A DNA stretch of 64,000 bases from Pseudobutyrivibrio ruminis (GTDB taxonomy: Bacteria; Bacillota; Clostridia; Lachnospirales; Lachnospiraceae): assembly GCA_015057305.1 (NCBI GenBank), contig SVES01000005.1, positions 1-64,000 on the forward strand. Direction: 5' to 3'. Each line of letters opens with the position of its first letter. Position 1 is the first letter of the stretch. A program made the position numbers and the translations under genes. This document shows, piece by piece, positions 26,922 through 33,956 of the stretch. The notes under the pieces are model-generated. The model was not told the DNA's origin and made no database searches. It saw nothing but the letters and a program-made list of their open reading frames with translations.

Positions 26922-27512
26922 TTAAAAACCTAATGTTATTCCATATAAATGTTCAAGTACTATTTTTACTCCTAGGAATATTAAAATTATACCTCCTAAA
27001 AGTTGAGCCTTTGCCTTGAACTTATTACCAAAGATATTTCCAACATAAACTCCGCCTGCCGAGATTGCAAAGGTCGTTAATCCTATTATTAATATAGCTT
27101 TAAAAATATTGAAATCAGGATAAAATGAAAATGTTACGCCACAGGCTAGAGCATCAATACTTGTGGCAAGTGCAAGAAGGGTAAGCTCCTTGTAATCAAG
27201 CGGCGGATCCATTATCTCAACCTTATCCTCATCCTTCCATTCACGGATGGCATCTATAATCATTTTGCCACCTACATATAACAGAAGTACGAAGGCAATC
27301 CAATGATCATAAGCTGAAATCATATCAGCAAAAGCACTTCCCAAGATGAAGCCAATCAACGGCATCAGCGCCTGAAAACCGCCAAAGAATAGTGCTATCA
27401 TAAGCATTTGCTTTTTATTTACCTGCTTCATTGCCAGTCCCTTGCAGATAGCAACAGCAAATGCGTCCATAGATAGACCTACTCCAAATAAAAATATGTC
27501 TACTACACTCAT
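26922..27512 (-). CDS. mntP: Manganese efflux pump MntP
   Basis: The mature reading starts at the ATG at 27512, where AAAGGAG is seven bases upstream, giving 196 residues. The open frame extends 19 codons further, but that part lies in the riboswitch leader. Six helices in two repeats carry the family motifs GLSMDAFAVAICKG and LALATSIDALACGVTF with the conserved Asp residues. It exports Mn2+ across the cytoplasmic membrane. An upstream yybP-ykoY-type leader and terminator imply induction by manganese. The CaCA antiporter gene follows at 11 bp. Confidence 0.96.
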   Translation of the reverse strand: MSVVDIFLFGVGLSMDAFAVAICKGLAMKQVNKKQMLMIALFFGGFQALMPLIGFILGSAFADMISAYDHWIAFVLLLYVGGKMIIDAIREWKDEDKVEIMDPPLDYKELTLLALATSIDALACGVTFSFYPDFNIFKAILIIGLTTFAISAGGVYVGNIFGNKFKAKAQLLGGIILIFLGVKIVLEHLYGITLGF

Positions 27513-27546
27513 ATTAAACTCCTTTTGTGAGGGCCTTATATATAAC

Positions 27547-27680
27547 AAAAAAGACCCACGTGTAACCAAATCTATGGCTACACGTGAGTCTCACTATTTA
27601 ATGTTTGCCAGGGTAAATCCCGAGTCTGTTGACAAACAACGCATTCAATTTATAGCGCTAGCTACTCCCTCACGAGATGT
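27547..27680 (-). promoter_or_regulatory. yybP-ykoY (Mn2+) riboswitch with terminator expression platform
   Basis: The leader reads GAGGGAGTAGCTAGCGC, later GTCAACAGACTCGGG, CTGGCAAACATTAAATAG and GTGAGACTCACGTG on the minus strand. These match the conserved blocks of the yybP-ykoY class, an established Mn2+ sensor. The 3' hairpin (27553-27567 with 27576-27590, GACCCACGTGTAACC type) is followed by TTTTTTG (27547-27552), a clear intrinsic terminator. Manganese binding would prevent the terminator and switch on mntP and the antiporter, as established for this class upstream of mntP. Confidence 0.88.
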
Positions 27681-27684
27681 ATAC

Positions 27685-27714
27685 AATATACTAAACATCC
27701 TCGCATAATGTCAA
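27685..27714 (-). promoter_or_regulatory. Promoter of the mntP riboswitch leader
   Basis: On the minus strand -35 TTGACA (27709-27714), an 18-bp spacer and -10 TATATT (27685-27690) lie just upstream of the riboswitch and abut the stop codon of the permease gene. Confidence 0.7.
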
Positions 27715-27716
27715 CA

Positions 27717-28583
27717 CTAGGATTTTATAGCACCATCCACAAGACCGCCCATAATCTGCTTTTGAGCAAATAAAAACAGGATTATCATTGGGATAATTGC
27801 AAGGAATGCTGCTGTCAAAATCAAATCCCATTGCTTTACATATGAGCCGATAAATGCTTGTACTGCAACCGGTAGAGTTTTTACCTTTCCATTGTGACCA
27901 AGCATAAGTGATGGTAGCAAATAATCGTTCCAAATCCACATTCCATTAAGGATTGTAACTGTTACAATTGGTGGTTTTAGAAGAGGGAAGATAACTCTAA
28001 AATAAATACCTTCTGGAGAACAGCCGTCAATTGATGCGGCTTCCTCAAGCTCGTATGGTATGGTCTTTATAAATCCATTTAAGATAAACACTGTCATTGC
28101 ACCACCAAATCCTAGGTAAGCAAAAATAATACCTGGAAATGATTGAAGCATTGTTATTCCAAGGAATTTACCCACATCTCTAAAGGTTGATATAAGTGGA
28201 AGCATAACTACCTGGAATGGAATAATCATCGATGCTATAAAGACCATGTAAATAAATGCTGACCATTTCGTTTTATTTCTGCATATTACCCAAGCTGCCA
28301 TTCCGCCAAAAAGAGCAAGCAACACCAATGAACACACTGTTACTATAGCTGATGTGGCGAAGGCTGACCAAAAACTAAAGTTAGTATTATTAATTACTGA
28401 TGTCAGGTTGTTCATCAGCTTTTCCACTGACATACCAGCCACACTTACTGGATTGCTAACGATATCATTGGCATTTCTAAATACATTTATAACAATCAGA
28501 AAAAATGGAAATAGCACTAACATCGCGATGATAATAACTAAAACTCTGATAATAAAATCTAATACTGTAAATTTCTTTACCAT
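27717..28583 (-). CDS. Sugar ABC transporter permease, MalG type
   Basis: A 288-residue inner-membrane permease with six helices and the EAA loop EEAASIDGCSPEGIYFRVIF that contacts the ATPase. It is the second permease of a CUT1 maltodextrin-type importer. It overlaps the upstream permease by a base (ATG within the preceding stop region). No ATPase gene occurs in the cluster, so it probably uses a shared MsmK-type ATPase encoded elsewhere (known for Firmicutes CUT1 systems). The mntP promoter begins at its stop codon. Confidence 0.93.
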   Translation of the reverse strand: MVKKFTVLDFIIRVLVIIIAMLVLFPFFLIVINVFRNANDIVSNPVSVAGMSVEKLMNNLTSVINNTNFSFWSAFATSAIVTVCSLVLLALFGGMAAWVICRNKTKWSAFIYMVFIASMIIPFQVVMLPLISTFRDVGKFLGITMLQSFPGIIFAYLGFGGAMTVFILNGFIKTIPYELEEAASIDGCSPEGIYFRVIFPLLKPPIVTVTILNGMWIWNDYLLPSLMLGHNGKVKTLPVAVQAFIGSYVKQWDLILTAAFLAIIPMIILFLFAQKQIMGGLVDGAIKS

Positions 28584-29641
28584 TACATCTCCACCTCCCT
28601 CTTGTTAGATACACGAACCTGAATGATAGATACGATTGAAAGGATGATGAAGAACAACACTGCCTTTGCCTGGCCTAGTGCGTAATTATTCTTTGTTATT
28701 GCTGTATTGTAGATATTAAGTGCCAGCATCTGAGTTCCATTTGTAAGGTACTGTCCCATGAAGTTTACAGAACCTGTTCCATTTGTTAATGCCATATTTA
28801 CATCGAACTGCTTGAACGCAGACTGCAATGTAAGGAACGTGCATATTGTAATTGTTGATGCAATCATAGGAAGCTTGATTTTAAAGAAGGTCTGCACAGC
28901 AGTCGCTCCGTCAATTGAAGCTGCCTCTATTACATCTGTTGGAACAGTTGTTAATCCAGTAATATAAATCATCATGATATATCCTGCATACTGCCAGATA
29001 TATACTAAAACAATTGCAAAAAATGCTGTGTTATATTTTGAAAGCATTGAGCTATTGTAGTCAAATAGTTTTAATGTCCAGTTCAATACAACATTGTTAA
29101 AAACGAACTGCCAAAGATAACCAAGTACAATACCACCAATTAGATTTGGTATAAAATAAGCCGCTCTAAAGAATCCTACAGCTCTTATTTTGCTTGTGCA
29201 TAAAACTGCCAAGGCTAGACCTATAACATTTACCGCAATCATATTTATGATTACAAATAAAACCGTTATTATCAGCGACCATAGGAAACTAATTTCAGTA
29301 AACATTGCTTTGTAATTACTAAGTCCAACAAAGCCTGTCATTCTAATTCCATTCCAATCAGTTGTCGAATAGAACAAGCCAAGTCCAAAAGGAATTATTA
29401 CTGTTACGACGAAACAAAACAGTAATGGAAACAGAAATATAATATTTATAATTGCTTTATGATGTTTTTCCGTAGGGTAGAAGTATAAACCACCCAAAAA
29501 AGCTATCGCGCCAATTATTAGTAAGGCACCTCGAAATGCAAAATCACTTCCTGTAATGTCCAATGCTAAAGCTGAAATGATTCCAAAGCAGCCTGCCGCT
29601 AATAATACTAATGACAAGGATTTTTTACTTTCTATATTCAT
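28583..29641 (-). CDS. Sugar ABC transporter permease, MalF type
   Basis: A CUT1 permease of about 352 residues. The ATG at 29641 is preferred because GGGGG lies eight bases upstream; an in-frame TTG at 29659 is less likely. Two extra N-terminal helices (about 4-50) precede the six-helix core, which carries the EAA loop IEAASIDGATAVQTFFKIKLP. It forms the heteromeric channel with the downstream MalG-type protein and receives substrate from the binding lipoprotein encoded upstream. A leaky hairpin between the binding-protein gene and this gene would lower permease relative to binding protein. Confidence 0.92.
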   Translation of the reverse strand: MNIESKKSLSLVLLAAGCFGIISALALDITGSDFAFRGALLIIGAIAFLGGLYFYPTEKHHKAIINIIFLFPLLFCFVVTVIIPFGLGLFYSTTDWNGIRMTGFVGLSNYKAMFTEISFLWSLIITVLFVIINMIAVNVIGLALAVLCTSKIRAVGFFRAAYFIPNLIGGIVLGYLWQFVFNNVVLNWTLKLFDYNSSMLSKYNTAFFAIVLVYIWQYAGYIMMIYITGLTTVPTDVIEAASIDGATAVQTFFKIKLPMIASTITICTFLTLQSAFKQFDVNMALTNGTGSVNFMGQYLTNGTQMLALNIYNTAITKNNYALGQAKAVLFFIILSIVSIIQVRVSNKREVEM

Positions 29642-29666
29642 GCCACTATCCCCCTGCAAAATTCAA

Positions 29667-29702
29667 TATGAGATGGAAAGCCTTGAGACTTCCCATCTCA
29701 TA
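29667..29702 (-). terminator. Intercistronic hairpin after the binding-protein gene
   Basis: TATGAGATGG (29667-29676) and CCATCTCATA (29693-29702) form a perfect 10-bp stem. It is followed on the minus strand by TTGAATTTTG, a poor T-run. Such hairpins between binding protein and permease genes commonly protect the upstream message or attenuate transcription. Confidence 0.65.
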
Positions 29703-29710
29703 GATTTTAA

Positions 29711-31003
29711 TTACTGTGCATATGCGTTTTCCGTTACCTGCTTGAATGTTGAAATAAATTCGTCCTTGCTAAGAGTTCCTGATGCAAAGTCTGCAAATAC
29801 CTGACCTGTATAGTTCTGTGCGTATCCATCTGTCATTTCAAGCCAATGCCATGCTGATGTCTTTCCTGCTGCAGTGTACTCTGAAATTGTCTCTGCGAAT
29901 GGATCATTTGCTACATATGTGCATGACTTATATGGGCTGATGAAACCTGCTTCCATAACAAGAACTTCCTGTGCCTCGTCTCCTGCCATCCACTGTAAGA
30001 ATGCTTCTGCTTCTGTTACATTTCCACCGTTATATACTGCCCACCATGATGGAGAGTTTGTGAGGATTGTGTCGATTCCCTCTTCGAATGCATATGGAAT
30101 CATGCCACATTCAAAATTTCCTGCCTCTGCGTATGCATCAGCGTCATCACCTGTCATTGTTGCACCAATCCAAGAGCCCTGTGTAACGAAGGCATATTTT
30201 CCAGAAGCGAAATTAAGAATCTGCTGATCATATGTGCCTGATACTAAAAGTGACTGGTCTGCATATTCATTAAAGAGTTCTACCATATCTGCAAAATCAG
30301 CAAATCTTGCATCATCAAGCTTTCCGCCATCACTTAACAAGTCGATGTATGTTCTATCATCTCTATCTAGACCCGCATCAAGATAATTTCCAAAAAGATG
30401 ATTTCCTGTTGACCAATATAGGTTAACTGGCTCTGCATAGTAACCAATTACCGCTGTAAGACCAAGCTCATCCTTCTTTGAATCAATAGTTTCAAATGCT
30501 TTTCTCATAGATTCTGGTCCGGTGATTGATGCTGGATCAACTCCTGCTGCACTCAAAATATCTGCATTGTATGCAAGACCAACTGCTTCTGTTGTGTAAG
30601 GGAATCCAACTACCCCATCGTCACTTGTGTATGCTGCATCTGTATCACTTACCCATGCCTGGTCGCTCATATCCTGTAACAATCCATCCCAGTTATCAAA
30701 GTCTGCTGCCCCACCGCAAACAAAGATATCTGGCATATTATCTGACTGATAGTAAGCCTTGAGCTCGCCTTGGATATCGATACCACCACCCATTGATTCG
30801 ATTTCCACATGAACTCCTGTCTCTTCTTCATACATTTCTGCAAGCTTCTTCAATTGTGAATCTACTTCAATTTTTCCGTTTACTAATCGAATAGATTTAC
30901 CTGAATCTCCGCTGCTTGTGTTTTCACTTCCAGTGTCGCCACATGCAACGATGCTTGCTCCCATAAGTCCTACCAATAGTAATGATAATAACTTCTTTTT
31001 CAT
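29711..31003 (-). CDS. Sugar-binding lipoprotein (extracellular solute-binding protein, family 1)
   Basis: The 430-residue lipoprotein has a signal peptide (MKKKLLSLLLVGLMG) and a lipobox ending at C21 (SIVAC). A Ser/Thr/Gly linker and an MBP-like two-lobe domain follow (GVVGFPYTTEAVGLAYN, QGSWIGATMTGDD). It captures sugar outside the membrane for the MalFG-type permeases downstream. The neighbouring glucosidase and LacI regulator suggest malto- or isomalto-oligosaccharides. It follows the MalL-type gene at 54 bp and is probably in that operon. Confidence 0.92.
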   Translation of the reverse strand: MKKKLLSLLLVGLMGASIVACGDTGSENTSSGDSGKSIRLVNGKIEVDSQLKKLAEMYEEETGVHVEIESMGGGIDIQGELKAYYQSDNMPDIFVCGGAADFDNWDGLLQDMSDQAWVSDTDAAYTSDDGVVGFPYTTEAVGLAYNADILSAAGVDPASITGPESMRKAFETIDSKKDELGLTAVIGYYAEPVNLYWSTGNHLFGNYLDAGLDRDDRTYIDLLSDGGKLDDARFADFADMVELFNEYADQSLLVSGTYDQQILNFASGKYAFVTQGSWIGATMTGDDADAYAEAGNFECGMIPYAFEEGIDTILTNSPSWWAVYNGGNVTEAEAFLQWMAGDEAQEVLVMEAGFISPYKSCTYVANDPFAETISEYTAAGKTSAWHWLEMTDGYAQNYTGQVFADFASGTLSKDEFISTFKQVTENAYAQ

Positions 31004-31057
31004 ACCAATACCTCTCCTTCTTTATTATTTTTAGAGCTTTTGCTCATTGGTACCTGA

Positions 31058-32722
31058 TTAAATTTCCCAAACTCCTGCAAACCATGCTGGGACTTTCATC
31101 TCTTTTTCCAAATCCAAATTATCGCAATTACGAATCAAGCAATCCTTTCCTTCCACATCAAAATCCAGCTTGTATTGCACCTCATTGGCACTTACGTTAC
31201 ATACAACAAGAATTTTTCTGTCCCCAAATTGTCTTGTGTATGCAAATATATTTTCATCTTCCTTGTCCAAAAGATTGTATGTGCCATATACGATGATATC
31301 TGACCACTGGCTATTTCTTCTTAGCTGTATAAGCTTTTGATAGTAATAAAATACTGAGGTCTTATCTTCCAGTTCAGCTTTTGCATTGATTATCTTGTAA
31401 TTTGGATTAACTCCTATCCAAGGCTTTCCTGTTGTAAATCCTGCCTCTTTAGTATCATCCCACTGCATTGGAGTTCTTGCATTATCACGGCCTTTTGCTC
31501 GAATGCCGTCCATTAAATCCTCCTCTGACATTCGGCCTCCGCCAACCAATTCCTTGTGAGCATTTAGTATTTCAATGTCTCTGCATTCATCAATTGATTT
31601 GAAAGGATAATTTGTCATTCCAAGTTCTTCGCCTTGATATATATAAGGCGTCCCCTTCATCATGTGAAGAACTGTGGCGATGCATTTTGCTGATAATGGG
31701 GAATCGTCTCCAAGTCTTGATACAATTCTTGGTTGATCGTGATTATCCCAATACAAGGAATTCCAAGCCTCGCCCTCAAGTTCATTCTGCCATTTACTCA
31801 AGTTTTCTTTTAAATCTGGTAAATAGAATCTTTTGGTTGTCCATTTTCCTCGTTCGTCGTAATCTAGTCCTGTGTGCTCAAATTGGAAAACCATATTCAG
31901 CTCAGAATTATCTAAATTCGCATATTTCTTTGCTTCCTCTATAGTTACGCCTGCGCACTCTCCAACTGTGATCAAGTCGTATTTTGAAAGCACTCGCTTT
32001 CTCATTTCCTGTAAATACTCATGAACTCTTGGGCCATTAGTTGTATTGGACAAATCCCCATAAAGGGCATCTCCTGCTTTTTTACCATCTGGTAATCCAG
32101 GCACTTTGGAAATCATTGATATTACATCCATTCTGAATCCATCAATACCCTTTTCACACCACCAGGTCATCATGTTGAATACTTCATCTCTGACTTTTTC
32201 GTTATCCCAATTCAAGTCAGGCTGCTTTTTTGAAAAGCAATGTAAATAATACATACCTGTCTTTTCATCGTATTCCCATGCTGATCCTGAAAAGCATGAA
32301 CCCCAGTTGTTTGGCTCTTTACCATCTTTTGGCTCTCTCCAAATATAATAATCTCTCTTAGGATTATCCTTTGACGACCTGCTTTCAACGAACCATTTAT
32401 GTTCATCCGATGTATGATTGACTACCAAATCCATTACAATTTTGATTCCATGCTCATGTGCCTCTTTTAAAAGCAAATCAAAATCATTCATATTTCCAAA
32501 ATCGTCCATTATATCCTGATAATCAGATATATCATAACCATTGTCATCGTTAGGCGATTTATATATTGGACTAAGCCAAATAACGTTTATTCCAAGCTTT
32601 TGTAAGTAATCTAATTTACTTCGTATACCATTTAAATCACCAATGCCATCACCATTTGAATCACAAAAAGATCTTGGATAAATCTGGTAAATGACACTTT
32701 CTTTCCACCATGCCTTTTCCAT
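31058..32722 (-). CDS. malL: Oligo-1,6-glucosidase (MalL type, GH13_31)
   Basis: A 554-residue cytoplasmic GH13 enzyme that aligns residue-for-residue with the classical Bacillus oligo-1,6-glucosidase catalytic triad: D199 (GFRMDV), E255 (TVGE) and D329 (NHDQPR). The residue after the nucleophile is V200, the established marker of alpha-1,6 preference (isomaltose, isomaltotriose, panose). It is the first gene of the sugar-import operon. It is preceded by AGGAGG and by two LacI-type palindromes that flank its promoter. The length is that of the family. Confidence 0.95.
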   Translation of the reverse strand: MEKAWWKESVIYQIYPRSFCDSNGDGIGDLNGIRSKLDYLQKLGINVIWLSPIYKSPNDDNGYDISDYQDIMDDFGNMNDFDLLLKEAHEHGIKIVMDLVVNHTSDEHKWFVESRSSKDNPKRDYYIWREPKDGKEPNNWGSCFSGSAWEYDEKTGMYYLHCFSKKQPDLNWDNEKVRDEVFNMMTWWCEKGIDGFRMDVISMISKVPGLPDGKKAGDALYGDLSNTTNGPRVHEYLQEMRKRVLSKYDLITVGECAGVTIEEAKKYANLDNSELNMVFQFEHTGLDYDERGKWTTKRFYLPDLKENLSKWQNELEGEAWNSLYWDNHDQPRIVSRLGDDSPLSAKCIATVLHMMKGTPYIYQGEELGMTNYPFKSIDECRDIEILNAHKELVGGGRMSEEDLMDGIRAKGRDNARTPMQWDDTKEAGFTTGKPWIGVNPNYKIINAKAELEDKTSVFYYYQKLIQLRRNSQWSDIIVYGTYNLLDKEDENIFAYTRQFGDRKILVVCNVSANEVQYKLDFDVEGKDCLIRNCDNLDLEKEMKVPAWFAGVWEI

Positions 32723-32735
32723 TCTGTCCTCCTTT

Positions 32736-32751
32736 AGTTATACGAATAACC
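32736..32751. promoter_or_regulatory. LacI-family operator O2
   Basis: AGTTATACGAATAACC is a near-perfect palindrome between the malL -10 and its ribosome site. It matches the operators at 32792 and 33878. Confidence 0.75.
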
Positions 32752-32761
32752 TTGTAACTAA

Positions 32762-32790
32762 AAATTAACCCAAGACTAATCTTGGGTCAA
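32762..32790 (-). promoter_or_regulatory. Promoter of the malL-transporter operon; its spacer is also a hairpin
   Basis: On the minus strand -35 TTGACC (32785-32790), a 17-bp spacer and a weak -10 TAATTT (32762-32767). The spacer region ACCCAAGA-CTAA-TCTTGGGT (32768-32787) is a perfect 8-bp stem followed by TTAATTTTTAG, so the same bases could terminate lacI transcription. Confidence 0.6.
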
Positions 32791-32791
32791 A

Positions 32792-32807
32792 GGTTATGCA
32801 CATAACT
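32792..32807. promoter_or_regulatory. LacI-family operator O3
   Basis: GGTTATGCACATAACT lies just upstream of the malL -35 box. Its centre is 56 bp from that of O2, compatible with repression by looping. Confidence 0.7.
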
Positions 32808-32849
32808 ATTACTATGTGACATATTTGTATTTTGTTTTTTATCAATAAT

Positions 32850-33857
32850 TTACAACTGCCTACAGGACTCCCTCACAACCAATTCTACAGGAAGTTTTAT
32901 GTTGTGTTCCACTGGCTTATTCTTAATCATTTTCATCATGCTATCTACTGCAGATTCTGCTTTTTGCTGCACATTTTGCCTTATTGTGGTGAGCTCCGGC
33001 GTAGATAATTTTGAAAACAATATATCATCATAACCTGCTATTGAAATATCCTCAGGTACTGTTTTCCCATTTTCATTTAAATATTTTATTACTCTTAAAG
33101 CGTAAAAATCTGAAATACAAAATACAGCAGATTTTTCTATCAATGCAGGATAAATTCTATCTAATCCTTCCTGCAAATCCTCAGTTTTCATATCGATAAT
33201 AAAGTGTGAGCTTTCATCGATTTCAATACCGTTATCTATAAAGCTTTGTCTAAAACCTCGCCATCTGTGTCTGGTATCTTCCTCATCATTATCATCAAGC
33301 ATGGCCACATTTGTATGACCTATTGATGCCAAATAGTTACCAATTTTGTATCCACCGTCATAATCATCTATGAATACCTGCACCAGCTTATCGTACTCGT
33401 AAACAAAGGCTGCATCTATGGTAACAATTGGTTTTACAAACTCCTGGCTGATTGCAATCATGGCTTCCTTGGTGTAGTTGCTAAGGATAAGCCCATCTAA
33501 ATTCCATCGCAACGCATCCTTTACAACACGTTCAGGAGACTGGTCCAGGATAATCAAAATATATTTATCTCTTTTTCTAAATTCCTTTTCAAGATATGAG
33601 AAGAGAATACTAAAATATGGGTCTCCCATAATGTCCTTTTTATCACTAGAGTCCATAACCGCTACGCCAATAAGGCCTGAACATCTGCTTACTAAATTTA
33701 TTGCAGACTGATTTGTGATATATCCACTTTCTGCAATTTCTGCTTCAATTCTTTCTCTTACTTCCTTTGAGACCTTTTCATACTTTCCATGCAGCACATA
33801 TGATACAGTGGCTGTGCTCACACCACATGTTTTTGCAATATCTTTTATCCTTACCAT
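32850..33857 (-). CDS. LacI family transcriptional regulator of the maltodextrin/isomaltose locus
   Basis: The 335-residue repressor has an N-terminal helix-turn-helix (IKDIAKTCGVSTATVSYVLHG), a hinge helix and a two-lobe periplasmic-binding-protein-like sensor domain (SIAGYDDILFSKLSTPELTTI). It lies between two glucosidase genes, one on each side. Its own promoter has a -10 box inside operator O1, so it probably represses itself. Matching palindromes flank the malL promoter. The inducer is presumably a malto- or isomalto-oligosaccharide (inference). RBS AGGAGGAG precedes the ATG. Confidence 0.93.
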   Translation of the reverse strand: MVRIKDIAKTCGVSTATVSYVLHGKYEKVSKEVRERIEAEIAESGYITNQSAINLVSRCSGLIGVAVMDSSDKKDIMGDPYFSILFSYLEKEFRKRDKYILIILDQSPERVVKDALRWNLDGLILSNYTKEAMIAISQEFVKPIVTIDAAFVYEYDKLVQVFIDDYDGGYKIGNYLASIGHTNVAMLDDNDEEDTRHRWRGFRQSFIDNGIEIDESSHFIIDMKTEDLQEGLDRIYPALIEKSAVFCISDFYALRVIKYLNENGKTVPEDISIAGYDDILFSKLSTPELTTIRQNVQQKAESAVDSMMKMIKNKPVEHNIKLPVELVVRESCRQL

Positions 33858-33877
33858 AGCATCTCCTCCTTGTTTTT

Positions 33878-33893
33878 AGTTATACGCATAACT
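33878..33893. promoter_or_regulatory. LacI-family operator O1
   Basis: AGTTATACGCATAACT is a perfect inverted repeat (AGTTAT/ATAACT) that covers the -10 box of the regulator gene. Its upstream side faces the divergent glucosidase gene. Confidence 0.8.
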
Positions 33894-33907
33894 TATTTAC
33901 CTGTCAA
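33879..33907 (-). promoter_or_regulatory. Promoter of the LacI-family regulator
   Basis: -35 TTGACA (33902-33907), a 17-bp spacer and -10 TATAAC (33879-33884) on the minus strand. The -10 is inside operator O1. Confidence 0.8.
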
Positions 33908-33915
33908 CATTTTTG

Positions 33916-33929
33916 TGTTAGCGTTTACA
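33916..33929 (+). promoter_or_regulatory. cre-like catabolite-repression site
   Basis: TGTTAGCGTTTACA fits the Bacillus CcpA consensus TGWNANCGNTNWCA at every fixed position. It lies between the regulator and the divergent glucosidase, directly before a possible -10 TAGAAT (33930-33935). Confidence 0.7.
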
Positions 33930-33956
33930 TAGAATAAACTAAGGAGTGGCTTTTAC

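Noticed and set aside
27442..27708. Plus-strand open frame over the mntP leader
   Set aside because: It is antisense to the riboswitch and mntP and is a shadow of them.
31034..31045. Terminator between malL and the binding-protein gene
   Set aside because: GAGC-TTTT-GCTC has only a four-bp stem and is followed on the minus strand by A residues.
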